From NCBI GenBank assembly GCA_964555285.1, contig CAZKRM010000014.1, positions 16,271 through 80,270 on the forward strand: a stretch of 64,000 nt of DNA, written 5' to 3'. Positions 52,804-61,389 of this stretch are shown here, one piece after another; position 1 is the first letter of the stretch; the number at the start of each line of letters is the position of its first letter. Source of the stretch: JBBIQV01 sp964555285. Its GTDB lineage: Bacteria; Nitrospirota; Nitrospiria; Nitrospirales; Nitrospiraceae. The notes below the pieces were generated by a model. It was not told where the DNA came from and did not search any database. It saw only the letters and a list, made by a program, of their open reading frames with translations. A program made the position numbers and the translations under genes.

Positions 52804-52833
52804 TTGCGCCGGCAGAAATGAATCAGCTATACT
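52804..52833 (+). promoter_or_regulatory. Possible sigma70 promoter of tldD
   Basis: TTGCGC (52804-52809), 18-base spacer, TATACT (52828-52833; five of six consensus). The predicted start near 52843 supports the ATG at 52866 over the in-frame ATG at 52818, which would lie inside the promoter. Confidence 0.5.
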
Positions 52834-52865
52834 TCACCGCCACTCAGGAGGAAGGGGGGCAGTTG

Positions 52866-54302
52866 ATGGCTTCAGAACAAGCGGTAGACCTGTCTCGCTT
52901 CGGGATTTCAGAGGTCGAAGTCTGTCACGCCTTAGGATGTGTGAAGGTCAGGGACGTCGACTACGCAGACCTGTACTTCGAGTCCAGGCAGGCGGAGTCC
53001 GTCTCCATGGAGGAGGGGATCGTCAAGCGGGCCGCGAAGAGCATTTCGCAAGGGGTGGGAGTACGAGCGACGGCCGGCGAGAAGACCGGCTTTGCCTATT
53101 CCGATGAACTCACGAAGAAGGATCTGGAAATCGCGGCCGATACGGCACGGTACATTGCTAACTCGCCTCGAGGAGCAGATTCTCTGCCGGTCACCCACCA
53201 TGAAAAGCCAAAGCGGAATCTATACCCGTTGGAACGGGCCAGGGCGGAAGTCGCGACGGCGGATCGCGTCGCATTGCTGAATGAGATCGATGCGGAAGCC
53301 AGGCGCTACGACGCTCGTGTCAAGAACGTCATGGCCTCCTTCAATACAGAATATAAGATCGTTGTGATTGCCACCTCAGACGGTCGCCTCGTTGGGGACC
53401 TGCAGCCGCTGTCCCGCTTGCAAGTGACCTGCATCGCCGAGGAAAACGGGAACCGGCAAATCGGAACGTATGGCGGTGGGGGGCGGATCGGGTTCGAGTT
53501 CTATAAGGAAGACAATCGCTATCGGCACTATGCTAGGGAGGCAGCCCGGCAAGCCATCCTCAATCTCAGCGCCGTCGATGCGCCGGCGGGCGTGATGCCG
53601 GTTGTGTTAGCTGGAGGCTGGCCGGGGATCCTGCTCCATGAGGCGATCGGGCATGGGCTGGAAGCGGACTTTAATCGTAAGAAAACCTCGGCCTTTTCCA
53701 GTCTGATGGGTCAGCGGGTGGCGTCGGAGTCGTGCACGATTGTGGACGACGGCACCCTGCCCTCCCGGCGAGGGTCGCTCAATATGGACGATGAGGGAAC
53801 GCCGACCAGCCGCACCGTGTTGATCGACCGAGGCATTCTGACAGGCTACATCACCGATTCGCTCAATGCACGGTTGATGGGCATCCCCCTCACGGGCAAC
53901 GGTCGGCGGGAAAGCTACCAGAGTGTCGTCCTGCCGCGCATGACGAACACCTTTATGCTGGCCGGTCAGGAAGACCCGCAGGACATCATCAAGTCCGTCA
54001 AGCGCGGGCTCTATGCGGTCTCGTTCGGTGGAGGCCAGGTCGATATCACCAATGGAAAATTCGTGTTCTCGGCCAGCGAAGCCTATCTGATTGAGGAGGG
54101 GCAGGTGACCAAGCCGGTGAAAGGGGCGACGTTGATCGGCAGCGGCCCGGACATCCTGACGAAGGTTTCTATGGTCGGGCATGATCTCACGCTCGACGAA
54201 GGGATCGGGACCTGTGGCAAGGAAGGGCAGTCGGTGCCGGTGGGTGTGGGGTTGCCGACGATCAAGATCGACGAAATCACGGTTGGAGGGACGCAGGGGT
54301 GA
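52866..54302 (+). CDS. tldD: Metalloprotease TldD
   Basis: TldD and PmbA/TldE form a heterodimer that trims small peptides and processes modified peptides such as microcins. TldD carries the zinc site; here HEAIGHGLEADF (H-E-x3-H, about residue 260) is present. ATG 52866 is preceded by an AGGAGGAAGGGGGG stretch as ribosome-binding site, giving 478 residues, the family norm. The frame is open 64 codons upstream. pmbA, the partner gene, follows after a long hairpin (54302-54400). Confidence 0.95.
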   Translation: MASEQAVDLSRFGISEVEVCHALGCVKVRDVDYADLYFESRQAESVSMEEGIVKRAAKSISQGVGVRATAGEKTGFAYSDELTKKDLEIAADTARYIANSPRGADSLPVTHHEKPKRNLYPLERARAEVATADRVALLNEIDAEARRYDARVKNVMASFNTEYKIVVIATSDGRLVGDLQPLSRLQVTCIAEENGNRQIGTYGGGGRIGFEFYKEDNRYRHYAREAARQAILNLSAVDAPAGVMPVVLAGGWPGILLHEAIGHGLEADFNRKKTSAFSSLMGQRVASESCTIVDDGTLPSRRGSLNMDDEGTPTSRTVLIDRGILTGYITDSLNARLMGIPLTGNGRRESYQSVVLPRMTNTFMLAGQEDPQDIIKSVKRGLYAVSFGGGQVDITNGKFVFSASEAYLIEEGQVTKPVKGATLIGSGPDILTKVSMVGHDLTLDEGIGTCGKEGQSVPVGVGLPTIKIDEITVGGTQG

Positions 54303-54400
54303 GGAGGGGCCGGCGAGGACTGCCTCCACTGCGCGCGTCCACCGAGCACTTCTGAGTGCGGGGTGCGCGAGCACCGAGGCAGTCCTCGCCGGCCCCTCCT
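54302..54400. repeat. 25-base perfect inverted repeat with hairpin loop (tldD-pmbA)
   Basis: The arms 54302-54326 and 54376-54400 are perfectly complementary (AGGAGGGGCCGGC... and ...GCCGGCCCCTCCT). The 49-base loop contains a smaller hairpin (GCACT TCTG AGTGC) and a partly pairing CG-rich second layer. Such strong structures may stop transcription or stabilise mRNA ends; no T run is present. Confidence 0.85.
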
Positions 54401-54421
54401 TAATAAGAAGAATGGGGGAAG

Positions 54422-55789
54422 ATGGAGGATATGATAGCGGGAGAACGCAATTGGGCTGAACTTGCGGCTGATCTCCTTAGCCGTGCGAAGCGTTGTGGTG
54501 CGACTGATGCCGATGTGATCGTCGCCGACGGGGAAACGCTGTCCGTTCAGGTGCGGATCGGGGCAGTGGATCGGTTGACGAAGGCAAAAGAGAAGCGGCT
54601 GGGCTTGCGCGTGTTCTTCGGGACACGCTCGGCCAGCGCGTCGACATCCGACTGTTCTTCGGGCTCCTTAGACCAATTCGTGGCCGATACCTGCAGTCTG
54701 GCGAACGCGGTCGTCGAGGATGGGATGTCCGGATTACCGGCGCCGGACCTGATGGCGACGACTGTCCCCGATCTGGACTTGTACGATTCGACGACGTTAC
54801 CGACGGATCGGTACATCGAATTGGCGCGTCGCGCTGAGGCGGCGGCCTTTTCTCTCGATCGGCGGATTACCAATTCCGAGGGAGCGGAATTCGATGCGTC
54901 TTCCGGTCGAGTCGTCTTGGGAAACAGTCATGGGTTTATCGGCGAGTATCGCAGCTCCAGCTATTCCTTGTCGGTATCGCCGGTGGCGGTCTCGTCGGAA
55001 GGTGGATCGATGCAGCGGGACTCCTGGTACGGTGTCCAGCGGAAATTCGCCAAGCTGGAGAGCCCGGAAGCGATCGGGGAAGAGGCGGCGAGGCGGACCG
55101 TTCGCCGCCTGGGAGCGAGAAAAGTCTCGACGCGTCGCGCTCCTGTCATTTTCGATCAGGAGACAGCAGGCAGCTTGCTGGGCAACCTGTGCTCGGCGGT
55201 CTCAGGCTATTCCCTGTACAAAGGCGCGTCGTTCCTCGTCGGACGGTTGGACAAGCCGCTTGCGCCGGACTTCGTGACGATTTACGACGATGGCCGCATG
55301 GTCGGCGGGCTCGGCTCACGCCCGTTCGACGGCGAGGGTCTCGCGACTCGGAAGACAGCGGTGGTTGAGCGGGGCGTGCTGCGCAGTTATCTGCTGGATA
55401 CTTATTCCGGGCGCAAGCTCGGTCTTGCGTCAACCGGCAGTGCTTCTCGCAGTGTCGGGGAAAGCCCGTCCGTCGGCCCCACAAATTTTTACCTGGTTCC
55501 TGGGACCACCAAACCGGAGGATATGATCGGCTCGGTGAAGGAAGGACTCTACGTCACCGAATTGATCGGCTTCGGCATCAATATGGTGACGGGCGATTAT
55601 TCACGCGGCGCCTGCGGGTTCTGGATCGAGAACGGCGAACTGGCCTACCCGGTTGAAGAAATCACCATTGCCGGCAACCTCGCACAGATGTATGCGGGTA
55701 TCGAGACGATCGGCAGTGATCTCGTCTTCCGCGGGCGCATCGCCAGTCCGACCATCAAGATTTCAGAGATGATGATTGCCGGCAGTTAG
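54422..55789 (+). CDS. pmbA: PmbA/TldE, partner of TldD
   Basis: Catalytically inactive-looking partner of TldD in the peptide-processing complex. The 455-residue protein has the family blocks SVQVRIGAVDRLTKAKEKRLG, GRVVLGNSHGFIGEYRSSS and ETAGSLLGNLCSAVSGYSLYKG, and lacks the HExxxH metal motif of TldD, as known for this family. The C-terminal region (GFGINMVTGDYSRGACGFWIENG) is conserved. The stop codon lies within a hairpin (55781-55817). Confidence 0.95.
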   Translation: MEDMIAGERNWAELAADLLSRAKRCGATDADVIVADGETLSVQVRIGAVDRLTKAKEKRLGLRVFFGTRSASASTSDCSSGSLDQFVADTCSLANAVVEDGMSGLPAPDLMATTVPDLDLYDSTTLPTDRYIELARRAEAAAFSLDRRITNSEGAEFDASSGRVVLGNSHGFIGEYRSSSYSLSVSPVAVSSEGGSMQRDSWYGVQRKFAKLESPEAIGEEAARRTVRRLGARKVSTRRAPVIFDQETAGSLLGNLCSAVSGYSLYKGASFLVGRLDKPLAPDFVTIYDDGRMVGGLGSRPFDGEGLATRKTAVVERGVLRSYLLDTYSGRKLGLASTGSASRSVGESPSVGPTNFYLVPGTTKPEDMIGSVKEGLYVTELIGFGINMVTGDYSRGACGFWIENGELAYPVEEITIAGNLAQMYAGIETIGSDLVFRGRIASPTIKISEMMIAGS

Positions 55790-55860
55790 TCGGCGCTCTT
55801 GGCGCCGACTAACTGCCGTTCTGAGTGCTGAGTTGCTTCGGACAATTCAGAACTCAGAAC
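55781..55860. repeat. Two consecutive hairpins after pmbA
   Basis: Hairpin one: perfect 16-base arms 55781-55796 and 55802-55817 (GGCAGTTAGTCGGCGC) with a five-base loop; it includes the pmbA stop codon. Hairpin two: arms 55818-55834 and 55844-55860, 15 of 17 bases paired, with a nine-base loop. Its right arm is made of the AACTCAGAAC repeat unit also present as an array at 11435. Confidence 0.8.
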
Positions 55861-55895
55861 TCCGATGCTGTGCGCGTCGTGCGCGGGAGGTCGTC

Positions 55896-56600
55896 GTGGC
55901 AGAGTCAATGAAAGACGTGATGGTGCAATATCCCGGCGAGGGCGTGACTGTCCGGGCTTATGTGGTGGGGCCGCAGACGAGAGAGAAGCGGCCGGCAGTC
56001 ATCGTGGTGCAGGAATGGTGGGGGCTGAACGAGCATGTCAAAGACATTGCCCGGCGGTATGCGAAGGAGGGCTATGTCACGATCGCTCCTGATCTGTATT
56101 CGCGCCTGGGGAACAAGGTTACGAAGGATCCGAACGAGGCCGGTCGGTTGATGAACCAGCTCAAGCAGGAGGACGGCTTGAAAGATCTGAGCGCGACGGT
56201 CGCCTACCTCAAGGCCCTTCCAGGTGTGGATGCAGGGCGGGTCGGCGTGACGGGTTTTTGTATGGGCGGATCCTATGCCCTGATGTTCCCTTGCACCAAT
56301 GCCGTCATCAAAGCAGCGGTCTCCTTCTATGGCCAAGTGCCGAACCCCGACACGCCGATCCAGCGGCTTGCTTGTCCGGTCCTGTACATCTATGGGGAAG
56401 ACGACGGGTGGATTACCAAAGCTGATGTGCAGCGGTTGGGGGCGGCGCTGAAGAAATACGGCAAGACCGGCGAGATCAAGACCTATCCCGGAGCGCCGCA
56501 CGCGTTCTTCAACGATACGCGGACAGATGTCTACAAGCCGGTGGAGGCGAAGGATGCGTGGGAGCGCACGCTGGCGTTCTTCAAGAAGCATCTTGCATAG
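55896..56600 (+). CDS. Dienelactone hydrolase family protein
   Basis: An alpha/beta hydrolase of the carboxymethylenebutenolidase type, 234 residues. The nucleophile is the Cys in GFCMGGSYALM (about residue 122). The acid Asp lies in YIYGEDDGWI and the His in GAPHAFFND. These are the DLH triad. The EWWGLNEHVKDIARRYAKEGY block is also typical. The GTG start at 55896 has GGGAGG five bases upstream; the frame extends back over the hairpins but without such a site. No signal peptide is seen, so it is probably cytoplasmic. Substrate unknown. Confidence 0.9.
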   Translation: MAESMKDVMVQYPGEGVTVRAYVVGPQTREKRPAVIVVQEWWGLNEHVKDIARRYAKEGYVTIAPDLYSRLGNKVTKDPNEAGRLMNQLKQEDGLKDLSATVAYLKALPGVDAGRVGVTGFCMGGSYALMFPCTNAVIKAAVSFYGQVPNPDTPIQRLACPVLYIYGEDDGWITKADVQRLGAALKKYGKTGEIKTYPGAPHAFFNDTRTDVYKPVEAKDAWERTLAFFKKHLA

Positions 56601-56609
56601 AAATGGAGT

Positions 56610-56700
56610 GAGATGGCTGGGATGATCCCATTGCTCTCGGAGCCCCCACCTCAGAAGGTGGTCGCTCGACGGCCGCAGTGGGGATCGTCCCAGCCATCTC
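56610..56700. repeat. Long imperfect inverted repeat after the dienelactone hydrolase gene
   Basis: Arms 56610-56633 and 56676-56700 (GAGATGGCTGGGA... and ...TCCCAGCCATCTC) pair over ~24 bases with two T/C differences that keep G-U pairing in RNA and one bulged base. An inner hairpin CCACCT CAGA AGGTGG sits in the loop. Preserved pairing through G-U changes suggests the RNA form matters. Confidence 0.8.
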
Positions 56701-56763
56701 CAGAAGGCGCAGGACCGACCACGCAGTGACTCGTTCATCCGATAGAAAGAGAGAAAAAAGACA

Positions 56764-57240
56764 ATGGCTCTGAATGCTGAAGATGGGAAGCGGATGCTGC
56801 AGTTGATCACATCGCGGTACGACGATCGGCATTGGCGGAAGAAGATCGAGAAGACGTTGAGCTTGCCGCAATCAGGTGTCGGCGATGAGTTGCAGCAACA
56901 GATCTTCATCTACCTGAAGCTGGGGCTGAAGGCCTACAAGTCTCGACGCGCGGACCTCGATTCGTGGATTGTCGGTGGGTATGCGACCAAAGAGGCGATC
57001 GACCGGGCGAAGTTTCAGCCCCATCTCGTCGGTCCATCCGTGACGAAGGACGACGTCGCCTACCTCGGCGTCGATCCCGGTCCCGAGGTAGACGAAGCCT
57101 GGTGGGACGAGATGCTGGTGTCCTGGTTCGAAGAGCCGGAAGAAGAAGCGGAAGAACAGGAGTCGGACGAAGCGGCTACCGGCACACATGACGACGAGAA
57201 CGCTATCCCCGCTCCGAAGAAGGATCGGGCCATGAAGTAA
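56764..57240 (+). CDS. Small acidic protein of unknown function
   Basis: A 158-residue soluble protein. The first ~100 residues are mixed helical (RYDDRHWRKKIEKTLSLPQ, AYKSRRADLDSWIVGGYATKEAIDRAKF); the C-terminal 50 residues are a highly acidic, probably disordered tail (EEPEEEAEEQESDEAAT). No family recognised. It ends ten bases before the sensor kinase gene and may be co-transcribed with it, although the hairpin before it could separate it from the dienelactone hydrolase. Confidence 0.7.
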   Translation: MALNAEDGKRMLQLITSRYDDRHWRKKIEKTLSLPQSGVGDELQQQIFIYLKLGLKAYKSRRADLDSWIVGGYATKEAIDRAKFQPHLVGPSVTKDDVAYLGVDPGPEVDEAWWDEMLVSWFEEPEEEAEEQESDEAATGTHDDENAIPAPKKDRAMK

Positions 57241-57250
57241 GGATCGGGCT

Positions 57251-59386
57251 ATGCGGTGGTTTGACCGGAATTGGTGGGGGGATCTCAGGGTCCAGCATAA
57301 GGTCTGGGCCATCCTGCTTCTCCTGTTGATTCCGCTCCTGTCCGCCATGACCGCGCACCTCTATCTCATTCAACAACTGCTGACAATCGAACGGCAGCGC
57401 CACCAAGCCATCCTGGCTCGCGAGCAAACCCACATTCTTCGCAGACTCTCGATTGATATTGAAGACGCCTTCCGTGGCTACTTGCTCACACGACAATCAG
57501 CATTCTTAGCGCCTCTGGAAGAAGCGGCAACAAAACTGCAGCCGGCCATCGACCGAATGACGGAACTCGCGCAAAAGGTCCCAGGGCTCCAAGACGATAT
57601 TCAGGGAATTGAACATCGGCTCAAGGAGTTGCTCAGCTCCAAACAGATGCTGCTCCAACAGTTCCAGAGCGGCGAGGAGGAGCTTGTTCTGAGGTATGTC
57701 CGGTCTGGGCAAGGTCTATCCTTCTCCGATACACTGCGACATGACTTGCGAGCCATTGAGGATCGGCTTGGGCGTGAGTTGAATCGATCCGAGGAGCGCA
57801 CTGATGAGCTATCTCGATCGGCGTTCTGGGGGCTCTTGTTCGTGGTGATGGGTGGGATTGTGCTGGGATTGACCGGCATCCGGTTGCTGACCCGCTCGAT
57901 CACCCACCCGTTGGAGGTTTTGCGCGCCTCAGTGACCACGTTTGGACAGGAGGCGGAATCGAGGCAGGCCCTCGACTCCATCTCCATTCAGTCATCTGAT
58001 GAACTCGGCCAGCTTGCGCGTTCCTATGAGGAAATGGCTTTTCGGATCAGAGGTTATATCCATGAATTGGAAACGATCAATGCGATCGGCCATGAAATCA
58101 ATACCATTGGTCCGGACGGACTCGATGGTGCCCTGAAGCGGATTACCGACCGTGCCGTTGACCTTATCAAGGCCGATACGTGTCTGGTTATGCAGCGGAA
58201 CGACAGAATGGGATGCTGGATTATTGAGGCCGCATCCGGCGAGTGGAACGATCGGCTGCGTAAGACGGTCATGTTATGGGAAGAGCTGCCCGTGTGTGTG
58301 CAGGCCTTTGAGCGCTGCCATCCCGCGATCGGTAAGGATCTCCGCAGCGACTCGCGGTCTGAAGTCGCGCGACGCAATCTGATCGGCGACAGCATGCTCT
58401 CCATCCCGTTGCGCGCGCAAGGCAAGCCGTTCGGTGTGCTGGCTCTACTCCGAGAGAGTAAGGTGGCGCACCAAGATTGGAACCTACGCCTGGCCACCGG
58501 CTTGGCCGAAGAGGCTGCGCTCGCGATCTCAAACGTTCGCCTCTATGAAGCGTCTCACGAGAAGGAGAAGGGTTTGGCTGCACGACTGCGACAGCTCGAA
58601 TATCTGGCCGAGACCTTAGCCCATGATCTGAAAGGGCCGGGGCAGCGCATGGAGGGGTTGGCCTCTATCCTGCTCAAGGAGTACCATGGGCATCTGGATG
58701 AACGGGCGGCGAAATGGCTGCGTCTGATCGAGCAGAACGGGCAGGAGTTGGTTGAGCGAGTTGAAAACATTCTGGCTGTGGCGCGAGTGGGGGCTCGGCA
58801 GGGCGCGGTCGTCGCCGTCGATGCCTCCGTGGTTATCGGCGACGTGTTGAAAGCGCGAGCGGGTGAACTTGAGCAATGTCAGGCACGGATTCATGTGGCG
58901 CGGGAGTTCCCTTTGGTAGCTTGCCACCGGGACTATCTGCGACAGGTGTTCGATAACCTGATTTCTAATGCGCTGAAGTTTTCCGGTGAAGGGGCACCTC
59001 CTCACATCACGATTTCCATGACGCGCAACGACAAGATGGTTTGCTTTGAGGTGAGCGATTGTGGAATCGGCATTCCGGCCCAGCAGCACGAGAGGGTGTT
59101 TGAACCCTTCGTGAGATTACAGCTGAATGAGTCGACGGGAAGCGGAATTGGGCTGACGATCGTGAAGCGGATTGTTGAACTCTATGGAGGGAGAGTGTGG
59201 ATTGAATCGAATATCGGCACCGGCTGCACCGTGAAGTTTACGCTGCCGGCGCTCAGTGACTTTGGGCCACCGTCATCCTTTCCCGATGTGTTGCCGGTAG
59301 ACGTCACCTCGCCTGATCTCTTCAGTGGGGCTCCGGCCGATCCGCACCCTGTCCGCCCGAGTGTAGACGAGAAAGGAGCCGTATGA
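57251..59386 (+). CDS. Membrane sensor histidine kinase (HAMP-GAF-HisKA-HATPase)
   Basis: A 711-residue kinase. It has two membrane helices (about residues 15-37 and 193-215) flanking a ~155-residue periplasmic helical sensor resembling CHASE3. A HAMP segment (about 215-270) and a GAF domain (about 280-440) follow. The dimerisation helix has H458 (AHDLKGPGQRMEGLASIL), and the ATPase domain has RQVFDNLISNALKFSGEG, SDCGIGIP and GSGIGLTIVK. The HAMP-GAF signal path fits sensing of an extracellular and an internal cue. The stop overlaps the regulator gene as ATGA. With it, a candidate controller of nxrA. Confidence 0.94.
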   Translation: MRWFDRNWWGDLRVQHKVWAILLLLLIPLLSAMTAHLYLIQQLLTIERQRHQAILAREQTHILRRLSIDIEDAFRGYLLTRQSAFLAPLEEAATKLQPAIDRMTELAQKVPGLQDDIQGIEHRLKELLSSKQMLLQQFQSGEEELVLRYVRSGQGLSFSDTLRHDLRAIEDRLGRELNRSEERTDELSRSAFWGLLFVVMGGIVLGLTGIRLLTRSITHPLEVLRASVTTFGQEAESRQALDSISIQSSDELGQLARSYEEMAFRIRGYIHELETINAIGHEINTIGPDGLDGALKRITDRAVDLIKADTCLVMQRNDRMGCWIIEAASGEWNDRLRKTVMLWEELPVCVQAFERCHPAIGKDLRSDSRSEVARRNLIGDSMLSIPLRAQGKPFGVLALLRESKVAHQDWNLRLATGLAEEAALAISNVRLYEASHEKEKGLAARLRQLEYLAETLAHDLKGPGQRMEGLASILLKEYHGHLDERAAKWLRLIEQNGQELVERVENILAVARVGARQGAVVAVDASVVIGDVLKARAGELEQCQARIHVAREFPLVACHRDYLRQVFDNLISNALKFSGEGAPPHITISMTRNDKMVCFEVSDCGIGIPAQQHERVFEPFVRLQLNESTGSGIGLTIVKRIVELYGGRVWIESNIGTGCTVKFTLPALSDFGPPSSFPDVLPVDVTSPDLFSGAPADPHPVRPSVDEKGAV

Positions 59387-60849
59387 CGAGCAGCATGGTT
59401 GATGTGCAAGCCGGTTCCCGACGGACGCGCGCGCCGTTCACGGTACTGGTGGTAGAGGATAGTGCCTCGGATGTGGAGTTGATGCTGCACGCGCTCGAAG
59501 AAGCCGAGCTAAAAAGCCTCGAGGGAGAACTAGAGCTTGAAGTGAGGGCCACGGCGGAAGGAGCCCTCGATCTCTTGAAGACCCGATCTGTCGACCTCGT
59601 GTTGACCGATCTTATGTTGCCTTGCATGGACGGGTTGGGGCTTGTGAGCCGTCTTAGGGATATGGACCGTAATCTCCCGGTTCTGGTGGTAACACGGATG
59701 AATGATGTGCCCATGGCTGTCGAGGCCATGCGGCGCGGCGCCTATGATTACCTGGTGAAGCCGGTTAATGCATTGGATTTAGGGGCCCGGCTGCATCGCG
59801 CCATCCGAATCTCAGAGATTCTTCGCCGGAATTCCGCCTATGAACGCATGGCTCAGCAGGAGGCACAAGGGGGACGGTTAGTCGGAGCGAGCCGAGCCTT
59901 TGAAACTGTGATGCGGCGCGTCCGAGAAGCGGCGCAGGTTCGCTCGACTGTCTTGATTACGGGAGAAACCGGCACAGGGAAAGGGCTGATTGCCCGTGCG
60001 ATCCATGAAGAGAGCCGCGAGCGCGACAAACCCTTTCAGGTCATTGACTGTACCACGGTGCCGGAAGGGATGATGGAAAGCGAACTGTTCGGTCATGTGC
60101 GTGGCGCATTCACTGGTGCCATTGCAGATAAGCCAGGGCTGATCGAACTTGCCAATGGAGGGAGCGTTTTCCTGGATGAAATCGGCGATCTCCCGTTACT
60201 GTTGCAAACCAAGCTGTTGAGGGTGTTGGAGGAGAGCGAAGTTCGACCGGTTGGAGGGACAAGAGTTAAGCGGGTTGATACGCGGTTTATTGCCGCCACA
60301 AATCAAGGTCTTGAAGAAAAAGTGAAGAACGGCACGTTTCGAAAGGATCTCTATTACCGATTGGCCGTGGTAGCCATCCCAGTTCCTCCGCTTAGAGAAC
60401 GTCCTGACGACATTCCCGTGATTGCCCGTCACCTATTGGCTCAGCTTGGAGCAGAAATGGGGAAACCCTGTTGCCGATTTGACTCGGCGGCGATCGACGC
60501 CTTGATGGCGTATCTATGGCCGGGCAATGTGCGGGAGTTGAGGAATGTCGTGGAACGCACCCTGATGTTGGCCACCGATGAAACCATCACGGATCGCGAG
60601 GTGAGAGCCTTACTGCCCTCTGAGCCCCAGTCGCTGCCGGCAGACGGCGCCGGCCCGTATGTCATGTTGCCTTACATGGAAGCGAAGGAGAAAGCATTGG
60701 GTGATTTTACCCGCGCCTACCTGAAGTCCAAGTTGGCGATCCACCGGGGCGTCATTACGAAAGCGGCAGAAAGTAGTCAAATTCCACGACAACATTTCTC
60801 GCTTCTGATGAAACGCTACTTGGATTCACAGGACACCGACGAGACTTAA
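59383..60849 (+). CDS. Sigma54-dependent response regulator (NtrC-type)
   Basis: A 488-residue transcription activator. The receiver domain (about 18-140) has a phospho-acceptor Asp near residue 75 in VDLVLTDLMLPCMDG. The AAA+ domain (about 170-405) has Walker A GETGTGKGL, the sigma54-contacting GAFTGA loop (near residue 240) and the sensor RFIAATN. The C-terminal Fis-like HTH is about 445-485 (ITKAAESSQIPRQHFSLLMKRY). All elements for activating sigma54 promoters are present. Direct neighbour of a well-matched sigma54 promoter before nxrA. Confidence 0.95.
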   Translation: MTSSMVDVQAGSRRTRAPFTVLVVEDSASDVELMLHALEEAELKSLEGELELEVRATAEGALDLLKTRSVDLVLTDLMLPCMDGLGLVSRLRDMDRNLPVLVVTRMNDVPMAVEAMRRGAYDYLVKPVNALDLGARLHRAIRISEILRRNSAYERMAQQEAQGGRLVGASRAFETVMRRVREAAQVRSTVLITGETGTGKGLIARAIHEESRERDKPFQVIDCTTVPEGMMESELFGHVRGAFTGAIADKPGLIELANGGSVFLDEIGDLPLLLQTKLLRVLEESEVRPVGGTRVKRVDTRFIAATNQGLEEKVKNGTFRKDLYYRLAVVAIPVPPLRERPDDIPVIARHLLAQLGAEMGKPCCRFDSAAIDALMAYLWPGNVRELRNVVERTLMLATDETITDREVRALLPSEPQSLPADGAGPYVMLPYMEAKEKALGDFTRAYLKSKLAIHRGVITKAAESSQIPRQHFSLLMKRYLDSQDTDET

Positions 60850-61389
60850 AATCCCTGCGCGAGCCCATCGTTACCTTACTCGGTCACTTCGGTGGCGCTC
60901 TCTCCTCCATTCGTTCGGACCTCCCGTATCGATCCCGCGCACGTAGCTTCCTGGTAACAATCTCATTGCCTGTACCACTACTCCGCAGGCAGTTCGCTCG
61001 CGAAAGCTGTTGAGGTAGCGTGGCGAATACGCCGTTATGCGGCTGAAAATGTTTGCGTAAACAGTAAGTTCTAGTCACTCATCGATCATGCGCATATCCG
61101 CATAGTCGCTCTCGATAGCACGCGCCCGCTCGACTGATTCACCACGCACGTCACATCGTCAAAAAACGTTCGTGTTTTCAAAGAGAACTGGAATAGCCAG
61201 AAAGAGACCCCCGGCCACACGTGATTGGCAACACCCTTGCTTATGGCTCTCGCCTAGAGAAGGTGGGTTCATGTGACACGAAGGGATCGCGTGCCGGTTT
61301 CTCGATGTCAGGAAAGGAGGTGGTGATTCGAACGAACGTGAGGAAGGGTGTTCAGTGTTTTAGTCATTCAAGACAGGGAGGTGTGCACG
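60850..61389. promoter_or_regulatory. Non-coding control region of nxrA
   Basis: These 540 bases between the regulator gene and nxrA contain the sigma54 promoter at 61227-61244 and three short palindromes: TGTTTGCGTAAACA (61050-61063), ATGCG-N6-CGCAT (61088-61103) and AAAAC-N6-GTTTT (61163-61178). They lie 50-190 bases upstream of the promoter, where activator sites usually occur. They differ from one another, so I cannot say which, if any, binds the regulator. No gene or RNA was recognised. Confidence 0.7.
61227..61244 (+). promoter_or_regulatory. Sigma54 (-24/-12) promoter of nxrA
   Basis: TTGGCAACACCCTTGCTT has GG (61229-61230) and GC (61241-61242) separated by exactly ten bases, matching TGGCAC-N5-TTGCW except for one base. 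It places the transcript start near 61254 and a ~135-base leader before the nxrA ATG. Confidence 0.8.

Noticed and set aside
61321..61389. tRNA gene suggested by GATTCGAAC near 61325
   Set aside because: No acceptor or anticodon stems can be formed around it; it is part of the nxrA leader.
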